A stretch of 64,000 bases of DNA from Streptomyces sp. Je 1-369. Its GTDB lineage: Bacteria; Actinomycetota; Actinomycetes; Streptomycetales; Streptomycetaceae. A model generated the notes under the pieces. That model had not been told where the DNA came from. It made no database searches and worked only from the letters and a program-made list of their open reading frames with translations. Location: contig NZ_CP101750.1 in the NCBI RefSeq assembly GCF_026810505.1, positions 5,761,501 to 5,825,500 of the forward strand, read 5' to 3'. A program made the translations under genes and the position numbers. The stretch's first letter is position 1. Each line of letters begins with the position of its first letter. Shown here in pieces: positions 15,068 through 23,947 of this stretch.

Positions 15068-18000
15068 GTGTCACCACGCATCACCGATCCCGAGCAGCTC
15101 AAGGAGCTCCTCGGGATCCCGTTCACCCCGGAGCAGACGGCCTGCATCACCGCGCCGCCCGCTCCGCAGGTGATCGTGGCCGGAGCAGGATCGGGCAAGA
15201 CGACGGTGATGGCCGCACGCGTGGTGTGGCTGGTCGGCACCGGGCAGGTCGCCCCCGAGCAGGTCCTCGGCCTGACGTTCACGAACAAGGCGGCGGGTGA
15301 GCTCGCCGAGCGCGTGCGTCAGGCGCTGATCAAGGCGGGCGTCACCGACCCCGACGCGGTCGACCCCGACAACCCGCCGGGCGAGCCGGTCATCTCCACG
15401 TACCACGCCTTCGCGGGCCGCCTCCTGACCGACCACGGCCTGCGTATCGGCCTGGAGCCCACCTCCCGCCTCCTCGCCGACGCCACCCGCTTCCAGCTCG
15501 CCGCGCGCGTGCTCCGCGAGGCCCCCGGGCCCTACCCCGCGCTCACCCGCTCCTTCCCCGACCTCGTCAGCGACCTCCTCGCCCTCGACAGCGAGCTCGC
15601 CGAGCACCTGGTGCGGCCCGAGAGGCTCCGGGCGTACGACACCGAACTCCTGCACGCCCTCGACGGCGCGAAGCTCTCCAACGCCGACCTGCGCAAGGTC
15701 CCCGAAGCGGCGGCGGCCAGGCTCGAACTGGCCGAGCTCGTCGGGCGCTACCGCGCGACGAAGCGCTCCCGCGACCTCCTCGACTTCGGCGACCAGATCG
15801 CCCTCTCCGCGACGCTGGCCGACACCCGCGCGGAGGTCGGCGAGATCCTCCGCGAGGAGTTCCGCGTCGTCCTGCTCGACGAGTACCAGGACACGTCCGT
15901 CGCCCAGCGCATCCTCCTCTCCGGACTCTTCGGCGGCGGCACGGGACACCCGGTGACCGCCGTCGGCGACCCCTGCCAGGCCATCTACGGCTGGCGCGGC
16001 GCCTCCGTCGCCAACCTGGACGACTTCCCCGACCACTTCGCGCACGCCGACGGCCGCCCCGCCACCCGCCACGCGCTCAGCGAGAACCGCCGCAGCGGCG
16101 GCCGCCTCCTGGACCTCGCCAACGGCCTCGCGGAGCCCCTGCGCGCCATGCACGCGGGCGTGGAGGCGCTCCGGCCCGCCCCGGGCGCCGAACGCGACGG
16201 CATCGTGCGCTGCGCCCTGCTGCGCACGCACGCCGAGGAGATCGACTGGCTCGGCGACTCGATCGCCCACCTCGTCCGCACCGGCAAGGCGCCCGGCGAG
16301 ATCGCGGTCCTGTGCCGCACGGCCACGGACTTCGCCGAGATCCAGGCCGCCCTCGTCGCCCGCGACATCCCCGTGGAGGTCGTCGGCCTCTCCGGGCTGC
16401 TGCACCTCCCGGAGGTCGCCGACCTCGTCGCCGTCTGCGAGGTCCTCCAGGACCCTGGAGCCAACGCCTCCCTGGTGCGGCTCCTCACCGGCCCCCGCTG
16501 GCGCATCGGCCCCCGCGACCTCGCCCTCCTGGGCCGCCGCGCCCGCCTCCTCGTACGCCCAGGGCACGCCGCACCGGACGACCCGGACCGCCGCCTCGCC
16601 GAAGCCGTCGAGGGGGTCGACCCGGCCGAGGTGATATCGCTCGCGGACGCCCTGGACACCTTCCTGGAGTCACCGCTCGACCCGGACGACGCCTCCGGAG
16701 CGGACGACGGACTGCCCTTCTCGGCGGACGCCAGGGTGCGCTTCGCCCGGCTCGCCGCCGAACTGCGCGAGCTGCGCAGGTCGCTGGCCGACCCGCTGAT
16801 GGACGTGCTGCACCGCGTGCTCGCGGTGACCGGCCTCGAGGTGGAGCTCTCCGCGTCCCCGGGCGCCCTCGCGGCCCGCCGCCGCGAGACGCTCTCCAAC
16901 TTCCTGGACGTGGCCGCCTCCTTCGCCGCGAACGACAGCGGCGCGACACTCCTGGCCTTCCTCGGCTTCCTGCGCACCGCCGCCCAGTACGAGAAGGGCC
17001 TGGACAACGCCCTGCCGGGCGGCGAGAACACCGTCAAGGTGCTCACCGCCCACCGGTCCAAGGGCCTGGAGTGGGACGTCGTCGTCGTCCCCGGCCTGGT
17101 CAACGGAACGTTCCCGAGCGCGCAGGGTCGCGAGAAGTGGACCGCCCAGGCCAAGGTCGTCCCGCACGAGCTGCGCGGCGACAGGGCCACGCTGCCCGAC
17201 GTCGACGCGTGGGACGCCAAGGGCATGAAGGCCTTCCACGAAGCGATGAAGGACCACCAGCGCACCGAGGAGCTCCGCCTCGGGTACGTGACCTTCACCC
17301 GCCCCCGCTCCCTCCTCCTCGGCTCCGGCCACTGGTGGGGCCCCTCCCAGAAGAAGCCGCGCGGCCCCTCGGACTTCCTCCAGGCCCTGTACGACCACTG
17401 CGCGGCAGGCCACGGCGAGATCGAGGCCTGGGCCGACGCACCGGCCGAGGAGGAGGAGAACCCCGCCCTTCAGGAGGCGGCCGCCGACCAGGCGTGGCCG
17501 CTCCCGCTGGACGACGCTTCCCTGGCCCGCCGCAGGGCCGCCGCACAGACGGTCCTCGCCCACCTGGACCGACTGACCGGGGAGGGCACACCGGAGCCCG
17601 CCCGCTCCCACGTCGAGGCCCACCCGTCGGTCCACGACGACGTGCCCCCGGCCGACGACCCCGAATGGCCACCCCCTCCCGAGGACGAAGAGGGCCTCTC
17701 CGTAGAGGACTGGGACTCCTTGGTGACGGAGCGCCCCGCGGTCCCGCACCCCGCGGACGCCCCGGACCCCGCACCCACGCACGCGAAGCCCTCCACCTCC
17801 ACGCACGCAAAGCCCTCCACCCCCACACACGCAAAGCTCCCCGCACCCCGCCCGGACGCCCGCCCTCACCCCACTCCGGAGGGATCCCCGGAGGACCCGG
17901 AGGAGCCCCCACAGGAGCCCCCCGCCACCCCCCTCACCCCCGAGGAGACCCGCACCCTCGCCTCCTGGGACCGCGACCTCGACGCCCTGACCGGCGAGCT

Positions 18001-18682
18001 CCTGCGTGCCCGCGAAGCCGTCAGGGACGTCCCCGTGCCCGCCTCGCTCACCGCGTCCGAGCTGATGCGCCTGGCCGCCGACCCCGACGGCTTCGCACGT
18101 GACCTCGCCCGGCCCATGCCGCGCCCGCCGCAGCCCGCGGCCCGCCGCGGCACCCGCTTCCACGCCTGGATCGAGTCCCGCTTCGAAGAGCTCCCCCTGC
18201 CGATGCTCTCCCCGGAGGACCTGCCGGGCGGCGCCCCCGACAAGGCCGAGATCGCCGACGAGCGCGACCTCGAAGGCCTCAAGGAAGCCTTCGAACGCAC
18301 CGAGTACGCCCACCGCGCACCCCACCGCGTCGAAGTCCCCTTCCAGTTCGTGATCGCGGGCCGTGTCATCAGGGGCCGTATCGACGCCGTCTACAAGGAC
18401 GGTGACGGCGCCGACGCGACGTACGAGATCGTCGACTGGAAGACCAGCCGCACCCGTACCGCCGACCCCCTCCAGCTCGCCGTCTACCGGCTCGCCTGGG
18501 CCGAGCAGCAGGGCGTCCCCCTGGAGTCGGTCAGGGCCGCCTTCCTCTACGTACGCAGCGGGGAGACCGCACGCCCCAGGAACCTGCCGGGCCGCGCCGA
18601 GCTCGAACGCCTCCTCATGGAGGAACCGGCCGAGGTCCCGGAGGACGAGCCGCAGGACGAGCCGACCCCGGATGGCGGATAG
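15068..18682 (+). CDS. adnB: AdnB-type helicase-nuclease subunit (UvrD helicase plus PD-(D/E)XK nuclease)
   Basis: This is the partner of AdnA: Walker A GAGSGKTT near residue 39, LLDEYQDTS near 275, AVGDPCQAIYGWRG near 300, and helicase motif V/VI regions TAHRSKGLEWD and LGYVTFTRPR. The start of the helicase (TAPPAPQVIVAGAGSGKTTVMAARVV) resembles mycobacterial AdnB. The C-terminal nuclease shows GRIDAVYKD and YEIVDWKTSR near 1120. Residues about 896-960 form a Pro/Glu-rich linker with three near-copies of THAKPST. I chose GTG 15068, giving 1204 residues, because the -10 element lies across the upstream ATG 15038; that ATG would add ten residues. The TAG stop is also the first half of the -10 hexamer of the next gene. 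Confidence 0.88.
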   Translation: MSPRITDPEQLKELLGIPFTPEQTACITAPPAPQVIVAGAGSGKTTVMAARVVWLVGTGQVAPEQVLGLTFTNKAAGELAERVRQALIKAGVTDPDAVDPDNPPGEPVISTYHAFAGRLLTDHGLRIGLEPTSRLLADATRFQLAARVLREAPGPYPALTRSFPDLVSDLLALDSELAEHLVRPERLRAYDTELLHALDGAKLSNADLRKVPEAAAARLELAELVGRYRATKRSRDLLDFGDQIALSATLADTRAEVGEILREEFRVVLLDEYQDTSVAQRILLSGLFGGGTGHPVTAVGDPCQAIYGWRGASVANLDDFPDHFAHADGRPATRHALSENRRSGGRLLDLANGLAEPLRAMHAGVEALRPAPGAERDGIVRCALLRTHAEEIDWLGDSIAHLVRTGKAPGEIAVLCRTATDFAEIQAALVARDIPVEVVGLSGLLHLPEVADLVAVCEVLQDPGANASLVRLLTGPRWRIGPRDLALLGRRARLLVRPGHAAPDDPDRRLAEAVEGVDPAEVISLADALDTFLESPLDPDDASGADDGLPFSADARVRFARLAAELRELRRSLADPLMDVLHRVLAVTGLEVELSASPGALAARRRETLSNFLDVAASFAANDSGATLLAFLGFLRTAAQYEKGLDNALPGGENTVKVLTAHRSKGLEWDVVVVPGLVNGTFPSAQGREKWTAQAKVVPHELRGDRATLPDVDAWDAKGMKAFHEAMKDHQRTEELRLGYVTFTRPRSLLLGSGHWWGPSQKKPRGPSDFLQALYDHCAAGHGEIEAWADAPAEEEENPALQEAAADQAWPLPLDDASLARRRAAAQTVLAHLDRLTGEGTPEPARSHVEAHPSVHDDVPPADDPEWPPPPEDEEGLSVEDWDSLVTERPAVPHPADAPDPAPTHAKPSTSTHAKPSTPTHAKLPAPRPDARPHPTPEGSPEDPEEPPQEPPATPLTPEETRTLASWDRDLDALTGELLRAREAVRDVPVPASLTASELMRLAADPDGFARDLARPMPRPPQPAARRGTRFHAWIESRFEELPLPMLSPEDLPGGAPDKAEIADERDLEGLKEAFERTEYAHRAPHRVEVPFQFVIAGRVIRGRIDAVYKDGDGADATYEIVDWKTSRTRTADPLQLAVYRLAWAEQQGVPLESVRAAFLYVRSGETARPRNLPGRAELERLLMEEPAEVPEDEPQDEPTPDGG

Positions 18683-18685
18683 GCT
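18680..18685 (+). promoter_or_regulatory. -10 element for leaderless M20 peptidase, overlapping the adnB stop
   Basis: TAGGCT ends seven bases before ATG 18693, so the transcript should start at the start codon. The first three bases of the hexamer are the TAG stop codon of adnB. Confidence 0.6.
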
Positions 18686-18692
18686 CGTGACC

Positions 18693-20096
18693 ATGAGCGA
18701 GACACCGGACAGCGCCGTCCGCACGTACATCGAGAACCACCGCGCCGCCTTCCTCGACACCCTCTCCGAGTGGCTGCGCATCCCGTCCGTGTCGGCGCAG
18801 CCCGACCACGCCGGGGACGTGCGCCGCAGCGCGGAGTGGCTCGCCGCGTCCCTCAAGGAGACCGGCTTCCCGACCACGGAGGTCTGGGAGACGCCCGGGG
18901 CGCCCGCCGTCTTCGCCGAGTGGCCCTCCGACGACCCGGACGCACCCACCGTCCTCGTCTACGGCCACCACGACGTCCAGCCCGCCGCCCGCGAGGACGG
19001 CTGGGACACCGACCCCTTCGAGCCCGTCGTCCGGGGAAACCGCCTCCACGCGCGCGGGGCGGCCGACGACAAGGGACAGGTGTTCTTCCACACCCTCGGC
19101 GTACGCGCCCACCTCGCCGCCACCGGCCGCACGGCGCCCGCCGTCCACCTCAAGGTGCTCGTCGAGGGCGAGGAGGAGTCCGGCTCCCCGAACTTCCGGG
19201 CGCTCATCGAAGCCCACAAGGACCGCATCGCCGCCGACGCGGTGATCGTCTCCGACACCGGCATGTGGTCGGAGGACACCCCGACCGTCTGCACGGGCAT
19301 GCGCGGCCTCGCCGAGTGCGAGATCGCCCTGCACGGCCCCGACCAGGACATCCACTCCGGCTCCTTCGGCGGCGCCGTGCCGAACCCCGCCACCGAGGTC
19401 GCCCGCCTCGTCGCCGCCCTCCACGACGAGCACGGACGCGTGGCGGTACCCGGCTTCTACGAAGGCATCACGGAACTCACCGACCGCGAGCGCGGACTCT
19501 TCGCCGAGCTGCCCTTCGACGAGGGCCGCTGGCTGCACACGGCCAAGTCACACGCCACCCACGGTGAGGCGGGACACACCACCCTGGAGCGGATATGGGC
19601 CCGCCCCACCGCCGAGGTCAACGGCATCGGCGGGGGCTACCAGGGCGTGGGCAGCAAGACGATCATTCCGTCGTCCGCCCTGGTGAAGCTCTCCTTCCGA
19701 CTGGTCGCCGGACAGGACCCGGCCCACGTCGAGCAGGCCGTCCGCGCCTGGGCCGCCGACCGCATCCCCGCCGGAATCCGCCACACGGTCACCTTCGGCT
19801 CCGCCACGCGCCCGTGCCTGACCCCGCTCGACCACCCCGCCCTGCAGTCCGTCGTACGCGCGATGGGCCGCGCCTTCGAGCAGAAGATCCGCTTCACGCG
19901 CGAGGGCGGCTCGGGACCCGCGGCCGACCTCCAGGACGTCCTCGGGGCACCCGTGCTCTTCCTGGGCATCTCGGTGCCCTCCGACGGCTGGCACGCGCCG
20001 AACGAGAAGGTCGAGATCGACCTGCTGCTCAAGGGCGTCGAGACGACCGCGCACCTCTGGGGCGACCTCGCCGAGAACTGGCGCGATGCACGCTGA
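18693..20096 (+). CDS. M20 family metallo-dipeptidase
   Basis: The 467-residue protein is a full-length M20/ArgE/DapE-type di-zinc peptidase. Metal and catalytic motifs are present: YGHHDVQP near residue 90, ARGAADDKGQ near 118 (bridging aspartate), VEGEEESGS near 152 (catalytic Glu and metal Glu) and SDTGMW near 190. The dimerisation insert and the late metal histidine in SDGWHAPNE are also visible. The family hydrolyses dipeptides such as beta-alanyl or glycyl dipeptides; the actual substrate cannot be told. There is no signal peptide, so it is cytoplasmic. The -10 hexamer arrangement points to leaderless expression from ATG 18693. Confidence 0.93.
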   Translation: MSETPDSAVRTYIENHRAAFLDTLSEWLRIPSVSAQPDHAGDVRRSAEWLAASLKETGFPTTEVWETPGAPAVFAEWPSDDPDAPTVLVYGHHDVQPAAREDGWDTDPFEPVVRGNRLHARGAADDKGQVFFHTLGVRAHLAATGRTAPAVHLKVLVEGEEESGSPNFRALIEAHKDRIAADAVIVSDTGMWSEDTPTVCTGMRGLAECEIALHGPDQDIHSGSFGGAVPNPATEVARLVAALHDEHGRVAVPGFYEGITELTDRERGLFAELPFDEGRWLHTAKSHATHGEAGHTTLERIWARPTAEVNGIGGGYQGVGSKTIIPSSALVKLSFRLVAGQDPAHVEQAVRAWAADRIPAGIRHTVTFGSATRPCLTPLDHPALQSVVRAMGRAFEQKIRFTREGGSGPAADLQDVLGAPVLFLGISVPSDGWHAPNEKVEIDLLLKGVETTAHLWGDLAENWRDAR

Positions 20097-20210
20097 GACC
20101 CGCCCGGCCGCCGAGCACACCCCGCCCCACGACCCACCCCGCACACCGCCGCACGTCCTGCCGCACGCCTTGCTGAACCACCCATTCCATCGGGGGAGTT
20201 GGAAGCACCT

Positions 20211-21158
20211 GTGACCACCTGGACCGACCACACCGCAGACCGACCCGTCTCGCTGACCGCGCCGAGCGGCATCGACCGCGCCGCGCACCACCGCATGGAC
20301 GAGGCGTGGCTCGCCGCCGCCTGGAGCCACCCCACCACCCGGGTCTTCGTGGTCTCCGGCGGCCAGGTGCTCATCGACGAGACGCCCGAGGGACACACCG
20401 AACTGGTGAAGACGCCCTCCTTTGAAGCGCCGCTCACCGAGGAGCACCGCTACTTCCTCGGCACGGACGACGACGGCGTCAGCTACTTCGCGCTCCAGAA
20501 GGACACCCTGCCGGGCCGCATGGACCAGTCGGCGCGCCCCGCCGGACTGCGCGAAGCGGGCCTGCTCCTGTCACCCCGCGACGCGGGCCTGATGGTGCAT
20601 GCCGTGGCCCTGGAGAACTGGCAGCGCCTGCACCGATTCTGCTCGCGCTGCGGCGAGCGCACCGTCATCGCGGCCGCCGGCCACATCCGCCGCTGCCAGG
20701 CCTGCGGTGCCGAGCACTACCCCCGCACGGACCCCGCCGTGATCATGGCGGTCAGGGACAGCGAGGACCGCATCCTCCTCGGCCGCCAGGTGCACTGGCC
20801 CGAGGGCCGCTTCTCCACCCTCGCGGGCTTCGTCGAGCCGGGGGAGTCCATCGAGCAGTCGGTGCGGCGCGAGGTCTTCGAGGAGGCGGGCGTCACGGTC
20901 GGCGACGTCGAGTACGTCGCCAGCCAGCCCTGGCCGTTCCCCTCCAGCCTCATGCTGGGCTTCATGGCCGACGCGACCTCCTCGGAGATCAACGTGGACG
21001 GCGAGGAGATCCAGGAGGCCCGCTGGTTCTCCCGGGAAGACCTGCGGGCCGCATTCGAGTCCGGGGAGGTCCTGCCTCCCTACGGCATCTCGATTGCGGC
21101 CCGGCTGATCGAGCTCTGGTACGGAAAGCCCCTGCCGAAGCCGGGGACCGTGGGCTGA
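20211..21158 (+). CDS. nudC: NAD(+) diphosphatase / NudC family Nudix hydrolase
   Basis: NudC cleaves NADH to NMNH and AMP and removes NAD caps from RNA. The protein has a zinc ribbon with two pairs of CxxC (FCSRCGER and RCQACGAE, about residues 143-165), a Nudix box starting GFVEPGES and containing REVFEEAGV, and the NudC-specific SQPWPFPSS just after it. GTG 20211 is chosen as start: GGGGGAG lies about 12 bases upstream and a GGAAG nearer. A TTG at 20199 would add four residues. The gene follows the M20 peptidase and converges on the mycoredoxin gene. NudC and mycoredoxin are also adjacent in M. tuberculosis (Rv3199c, Rv3198A). Confidence 0.94.
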   Translation: MTTWTDHTADRPVSLTAPSGIDRAAHHRMDEAWLAAAWSHPTTRVFVVSGGQVLIDETPEGHTELVKTPSFEAPLTEEHRYFLGTDDDGVSYFALQKDTLPGRMDQSARPAGLREAGLLLSPRDAGLMVHAVALENWQRLHRFCSRCGERTVIAAAGHIRRCQACGAEHYPRTDPAVIMAVRDSEDRILLGRQVHWPEGRFSTLAGFVEPGESIEQSVRREVFEEAGVTVGDVEYVASQPWPFPSSLMLGFMADATSSEINVDGEEIQEARWFSREDLRAAFESGEVLPPYGISIAARLIELWYGKPLPKPGTVG

Positions 21159-21186
21159 GCCCCGCCCGCACCGTGTGCGGCGCGTC

Positions 21187-21426
21187 TCAGACCAGCTTCT
21201 GCTTGACCTGCGCCAGCGAGGGGTTCGTAAGGGTCGAGCCGTCCGGGAAGAGAACGGTGGGGACCGTCTGGTTTCCGCCGTTCGCCTTCTCGACGAAGGC
21301 CGCCGAGTCCGGGTCCTGCTCGATGTTGATCTCGGTGTAGGCGATGCCCTCACGGTCCATCTGACCCTTGAGGCGGCGGCAGTAGCCGCACCACGTGGTG
21401 CTGTACATCGTCACAGTGCCCGGCAT
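21187..21426 (-). CDS. mrx1: Mycoredoxin-like glutaredoxin
   Basis: This 79-residue glutaredoxin-fold protein has the active site TTWCGYCRRL with cysteines 13 and 16, and the cis-proline in NGGNQTVPTVLF. Mycoredoxins reduce mixed disulfides with mycothiol, the actinobacterial low-molecular-weight thiol. The ATG at 21426 is preceded by GGAG ten bases upstream; the reading frame extends 12 codons further but that part lies across the leader. A SigR-type promoter precedes it, fitting its role in thiol stress. It converges on nudC and diverges from uvrD2. Confidence 0.94.
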   Translation of the reverse strand: MPGTVTMYSTTWCGYCRRLKGQMDREGIAYTEINIEQDPDSAAFVEKANGGNQTVPTVLFPDGSTLTNPSLAQVKQKLV

Positions 21427-21474
21427 GTCTCTTGTGCTCCTTCGTTGCTCGGGGTGCGTCATCGCAATGGGTCG

Positions 21475-21501
21475 AACGTACGCGACCCGGCCACCATTCC
21501 C
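21475..21501 (-). promoter_or_regulatory. SigR-type promoter of the mycoredoxin gene
   Basis: Reading the minus strand, GGGAAT (21501-21496), an 18-base spacer and GTT (21477-21475) match the SigR consensus GGGAAY-N18-GTT exactly. The expected transcript starts near 21468, about 40 bases before the ATG. Confidence 0.88.
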
Positions 21502-21576
21502 GTATTAGTACGACCGGCTCCGCCTCCCTGTGGACAACGGGCTCACCCGCCCCCGCAGACCTGGCAAGCTGGCTGG

Positions 21577-23784
21577 GTGACATCAGCAACGCACTCCACC
21601 CTCTTCCCGCAGGTCCCGGACTCTCCCGACGCGGTGCTCGACGGGCTCGACCCGGAGCAGCGCGAGGTCGCCACCGCCCTGCACGGGCCGGTGTGCGTCC
21701 TTGCCGGTGCCGGTACCGGCAAGACCCGGGCGATCACCCACCGGATCGCCTTTGGGGTGCGGGCCGGCATGCTCCAGCCCGCCAGTGTGCTCGCCGTCAC
21801 CTTCACCAACCGCGCCGCCGGAGAGATGCGCGGCCGCCTCCGCCAGCTCGGCGCCTCCGGCGTCCAGGCCCGCACCTTCCACTCCGCGGCCCTGCGCCAG
21901 CTCCAGTTCTTCTGGCCGAAAGCAGTCGGTGGCCCGCTGCCCCGGATCGTCGACCGCAAGATCAAACTCGTCGCGGACGCCGCCGCGGCCTGCCGCATCC
22001 GCCTGGACCGGAACGAGCTGCGCGACCTCACCAGCGAGATCGAGTGGTCCAAGGTCACCCAGACCGTCCCCGCCGACTATGCGGCCGCCGCCGCGAAATC
22101 GGGCCGTGACGTCCCCCGCGACCCCGCGGAGATCGCCCAGCTCTACGGGGCGTACGAAGACCTGAAGCGCGACCGCGCCGTCATCGACTTCGAGGACGTG
22201 CTGCTGCTCGCCGTCGGCATCCTCCAGGACCGGCACGACATCGCCGAACAGATCCGCGCCCAGTACCAGCACTTCGTGGTGGACGAGTACCAGGACGTGA
22301 GCCCCCTGCAGCAGCGCCTTCTGGAGCTGTGGCTCGGCGACCGGGACAGCCTCTGCGTCGTCGGCGACGCCAGCCAGACGATCTACTCGTTCACCGGCGC
22401 GACCCCCGACCACCTCCTGAACTTCCGCACCCGCCACCCGGGGGCCACGGTCGTCAAGCTGGTCCGTGACTACCGCTCCACTCCCCAGGTCGTCCACCTC
22501 GCCAACGGCCTGCTCTCCCAGGCCCGCGGCCGCGCAGCCGACCATCGCCTGGAGCTCGTCTCACAGCGCGACGCCGGACCGGAACCGGTCTATACGGAGT
22601 ATGTGGACGAGCCCGCCGAGGCCGAAGGCGCCGCCCGCCGCATCCGCGCCCTCCTCGCCGACGGCGTCCCGGCCAGCGAGATCGCGGTCCTCTTCCGTAC
22701 GAACTCGCAGTCGGAGATCTACGAACAGGCGCTCGCCGACGCCAACGTCCCCTACCAGCTGCGGGGCGCCGAGCGGTTCTTCGAGCGCACGGAGGTGCGC
22801 GAGGCGGGGGCTGCCCTGCGAGGCGCCGCCCGCTTCGGGGGCAACGACGCGCTCCTGGACGACGTGGTCGACCTTCCCTCCCAGGTCCGCGCCGTGCTCT
22901 CCACCAAGGGGTGGACGACCGAGCCCCCCGCGGGGTCCGGGGCGGTGCGCGACCGCTGGGAGTCCCTGGCGGCGCTGGTACGGCTCGCCGAGGACTTCGC
23001 GCGGGCCAAGCCGGAGGCGACCCTCGCCGATCTCGTGGCCGAGCTCGACGAGCGGGCGAACGCCCAGCACGCCCCCACCGTCGAGGGCCTCACGCTGGCC
23101 TCGCTGCACGCCGCCAAGGGCCTGGAGTGGGACGCCGTGTTCCTCGTGGGCCTCGCCGAAGGCATGATGCCGATCACCTACGCCAAGACGGACGAGCAGA
23201 TCGAGGAGGAGCGCCGCCTCCTCTACGTGGGAGTGACCCGCGCCCGCGTCCACCTCTCCCTGTCCTGGGCCCTCTCTCGCTCTCCGGGCGGCCGTCCCAG
23301 CCGTCGCCCCAGCCGCTTCCTCGACGGGTTGCGGCCGGGCTCCGGAGCGGGCGCGGCGGCCCGGACCGCGGCCGGCGGCCCCGGTGGCGTCGAGCGCGGC
23401 AGCGGCGGGACCGCCGGCCCCGCGGCGGGACGACGGCAGCGCAAGAGCCGTACGCCCGCCCGCTGCCGGGTCTGCGGCCGGACCCTGACCGAGGCGGGCG
23501 AGATGAAGCTCATGCGGTGCGAGGACTGCCCGTCCGACATGGACGAAGGGCTCTACGAGCGGTTGCGGGAGTGGCGATCCGGCCAGGCGAGGGAGCTGGG
23601 ACAGCCCGCCTACTGCGTCTTCACGGACAAAACCTTGATCGCGATTGCGGAGGCAGTGCCCGACGACGAGGGCGAGCTGGCCCGGATCCCCGGCGTCGGC
23701 GTCCGCAAGTACAACCGGTTCGGCGCCGACGTGCTCGCCATCTGTGCAGGTCAGGACCGTGTAAGGGGCGCCGATGACGAGTGA
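21577..23784 (+). CDS. uvrD2: ATP-dependent DNA helicase UvrD2
   Basis: This is a superfamily 1A 3'-5' helicase of 735 residues. Walker A GAGTGKTR lies near residue 46, VVDEYQDVSP near 233, GDASQTIYSFTG near 265 and LLYVGVTRARVHL near 553. After a Gly/Ala/Arg-rich linker come two CxxC knuckles (CRVCGRTL and CEDCPSD) and an HRDC domain ending in IPGVGVRKYNRFG. The Cys4 module plus HRDC is the defining layout of actinobacterial UvrD2, which is essential in mycobacteria. I chose GTG 21577 (VTSATHSTLFP); the longer frame overlaps mrx and is not protein-like. The stop is followed closely by the wblC promoter. Confidence 0.95.
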   Translation: MTSATHSTLFPQVPDSPDAVLDGLDPEQREVATALHGPVCVLAGAGTGKTRAITHRIAFGVRAGMLQPASVLAVTFTNRAAGEMRGRLRQLGASGVQARTFHSAALRQLQFFWPKAVGGPLPRIVDRKIKLVADAAAACRIRLDRNELRDLTSEIEWSKVTQTVPADYAAAAAKSGRDVPRDPAEIAQLYGAYEDLKRDRAVIDFEDVLLLAVGILQDRHDIAEQIRAQYQHFVVDEYQDVSPLQQRLLELWLGDRDSLCVVGDASQTIYSFTGATPDHLLNFRTRHPGATVVKLVRDYRSTPQVVHLANGLLSQARGRAADHRLELVSQRDAGPEPVYTEYVDEPAEAEGAARRIRALLADGVPASEIAVLFRTNSQSEIYEQALADANVPYQLRGAERFFERTEVREAGAALRGAARFGGNDALLDDVVDLPSQVRAVLSTKGWTTEPPAGSGAVRDRWESLAALVRLAEDFARAKPEATLADLVAELDERANAQHAPTVEGLTLASLHAAKGLEWDAVFLVGLAEGMMPITYAKTDEQIEEERRLLYVGVTRARVHLSLSWALSRSPGGRPSRRPSRFLDGLRPGSGAGAAARTAAGGPGGVERGSGGTAGPAAGRRQRKSRTPARCRVCGRTLTEAGEMKLMRCEDCPSDMDEGLYERLREWRSGQARELGQPAYCVFTDKTLIAIAEAVPDDEGELARIPGVGVRKYNRFGADVLAICAGQDRVRGADDE

Positions 23785-23797
23785 TTCAAACTCGTCG

Positions 23798-23837
23798 AAA
23801 AAATAGTTTGCGCATGCGCAAGGAAGACCCATAGGTT
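23798..23837 (+). promoter_or_regulatory. wblC promoter with AT-rich activator site
   Basis: A -35 TTGCGC (23808-23813), an 18-base spacer and a -10 TAGGTT (23832-23837) form a good housekeeping-sigma promoter. GAAAAAATAG (23798-23807) lies directly upstream of the -35. WhiB7/WblC proteins bind such AT-rich minor-groove tracts beside the -35 through their AT-hook and activate their own gene, so this is a likely autoregulatory site. The -35 is also the left half of a perfect 14-base palindrome, TTGCGCATGCGCAA (23808-23821). Confidence 0.78.
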
Positions 23838-23842
23838 CTTAA

Positions 23843-23880
23843 CACGGAAACAGCGGCTTCTCCGAAGCCGGGGTTCCGTG
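23843..23880 (+). other. 5' hairpin in the wblC leader RNA
   Basis: The RNA should fold as a two-part hairpin. CACGGAA (23843-23849) pairs with TTCCGTG (23874-23880), and inside it CGGCTTC (23854-23860) pairs with GAAGCCG (23864-23870) around a TCC loop. It begins at about the predicted transcription start. With no T-run it is more likely a leader structure than a terminator. Confidence 0.65.
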
Positions 23881-23947
23881 CTGTACTTGACAGTCCGCAG
23901 GACCGGTTCCGGCCGATCCCCTAGACGCCGAGAGGAGGCGAATTCCA

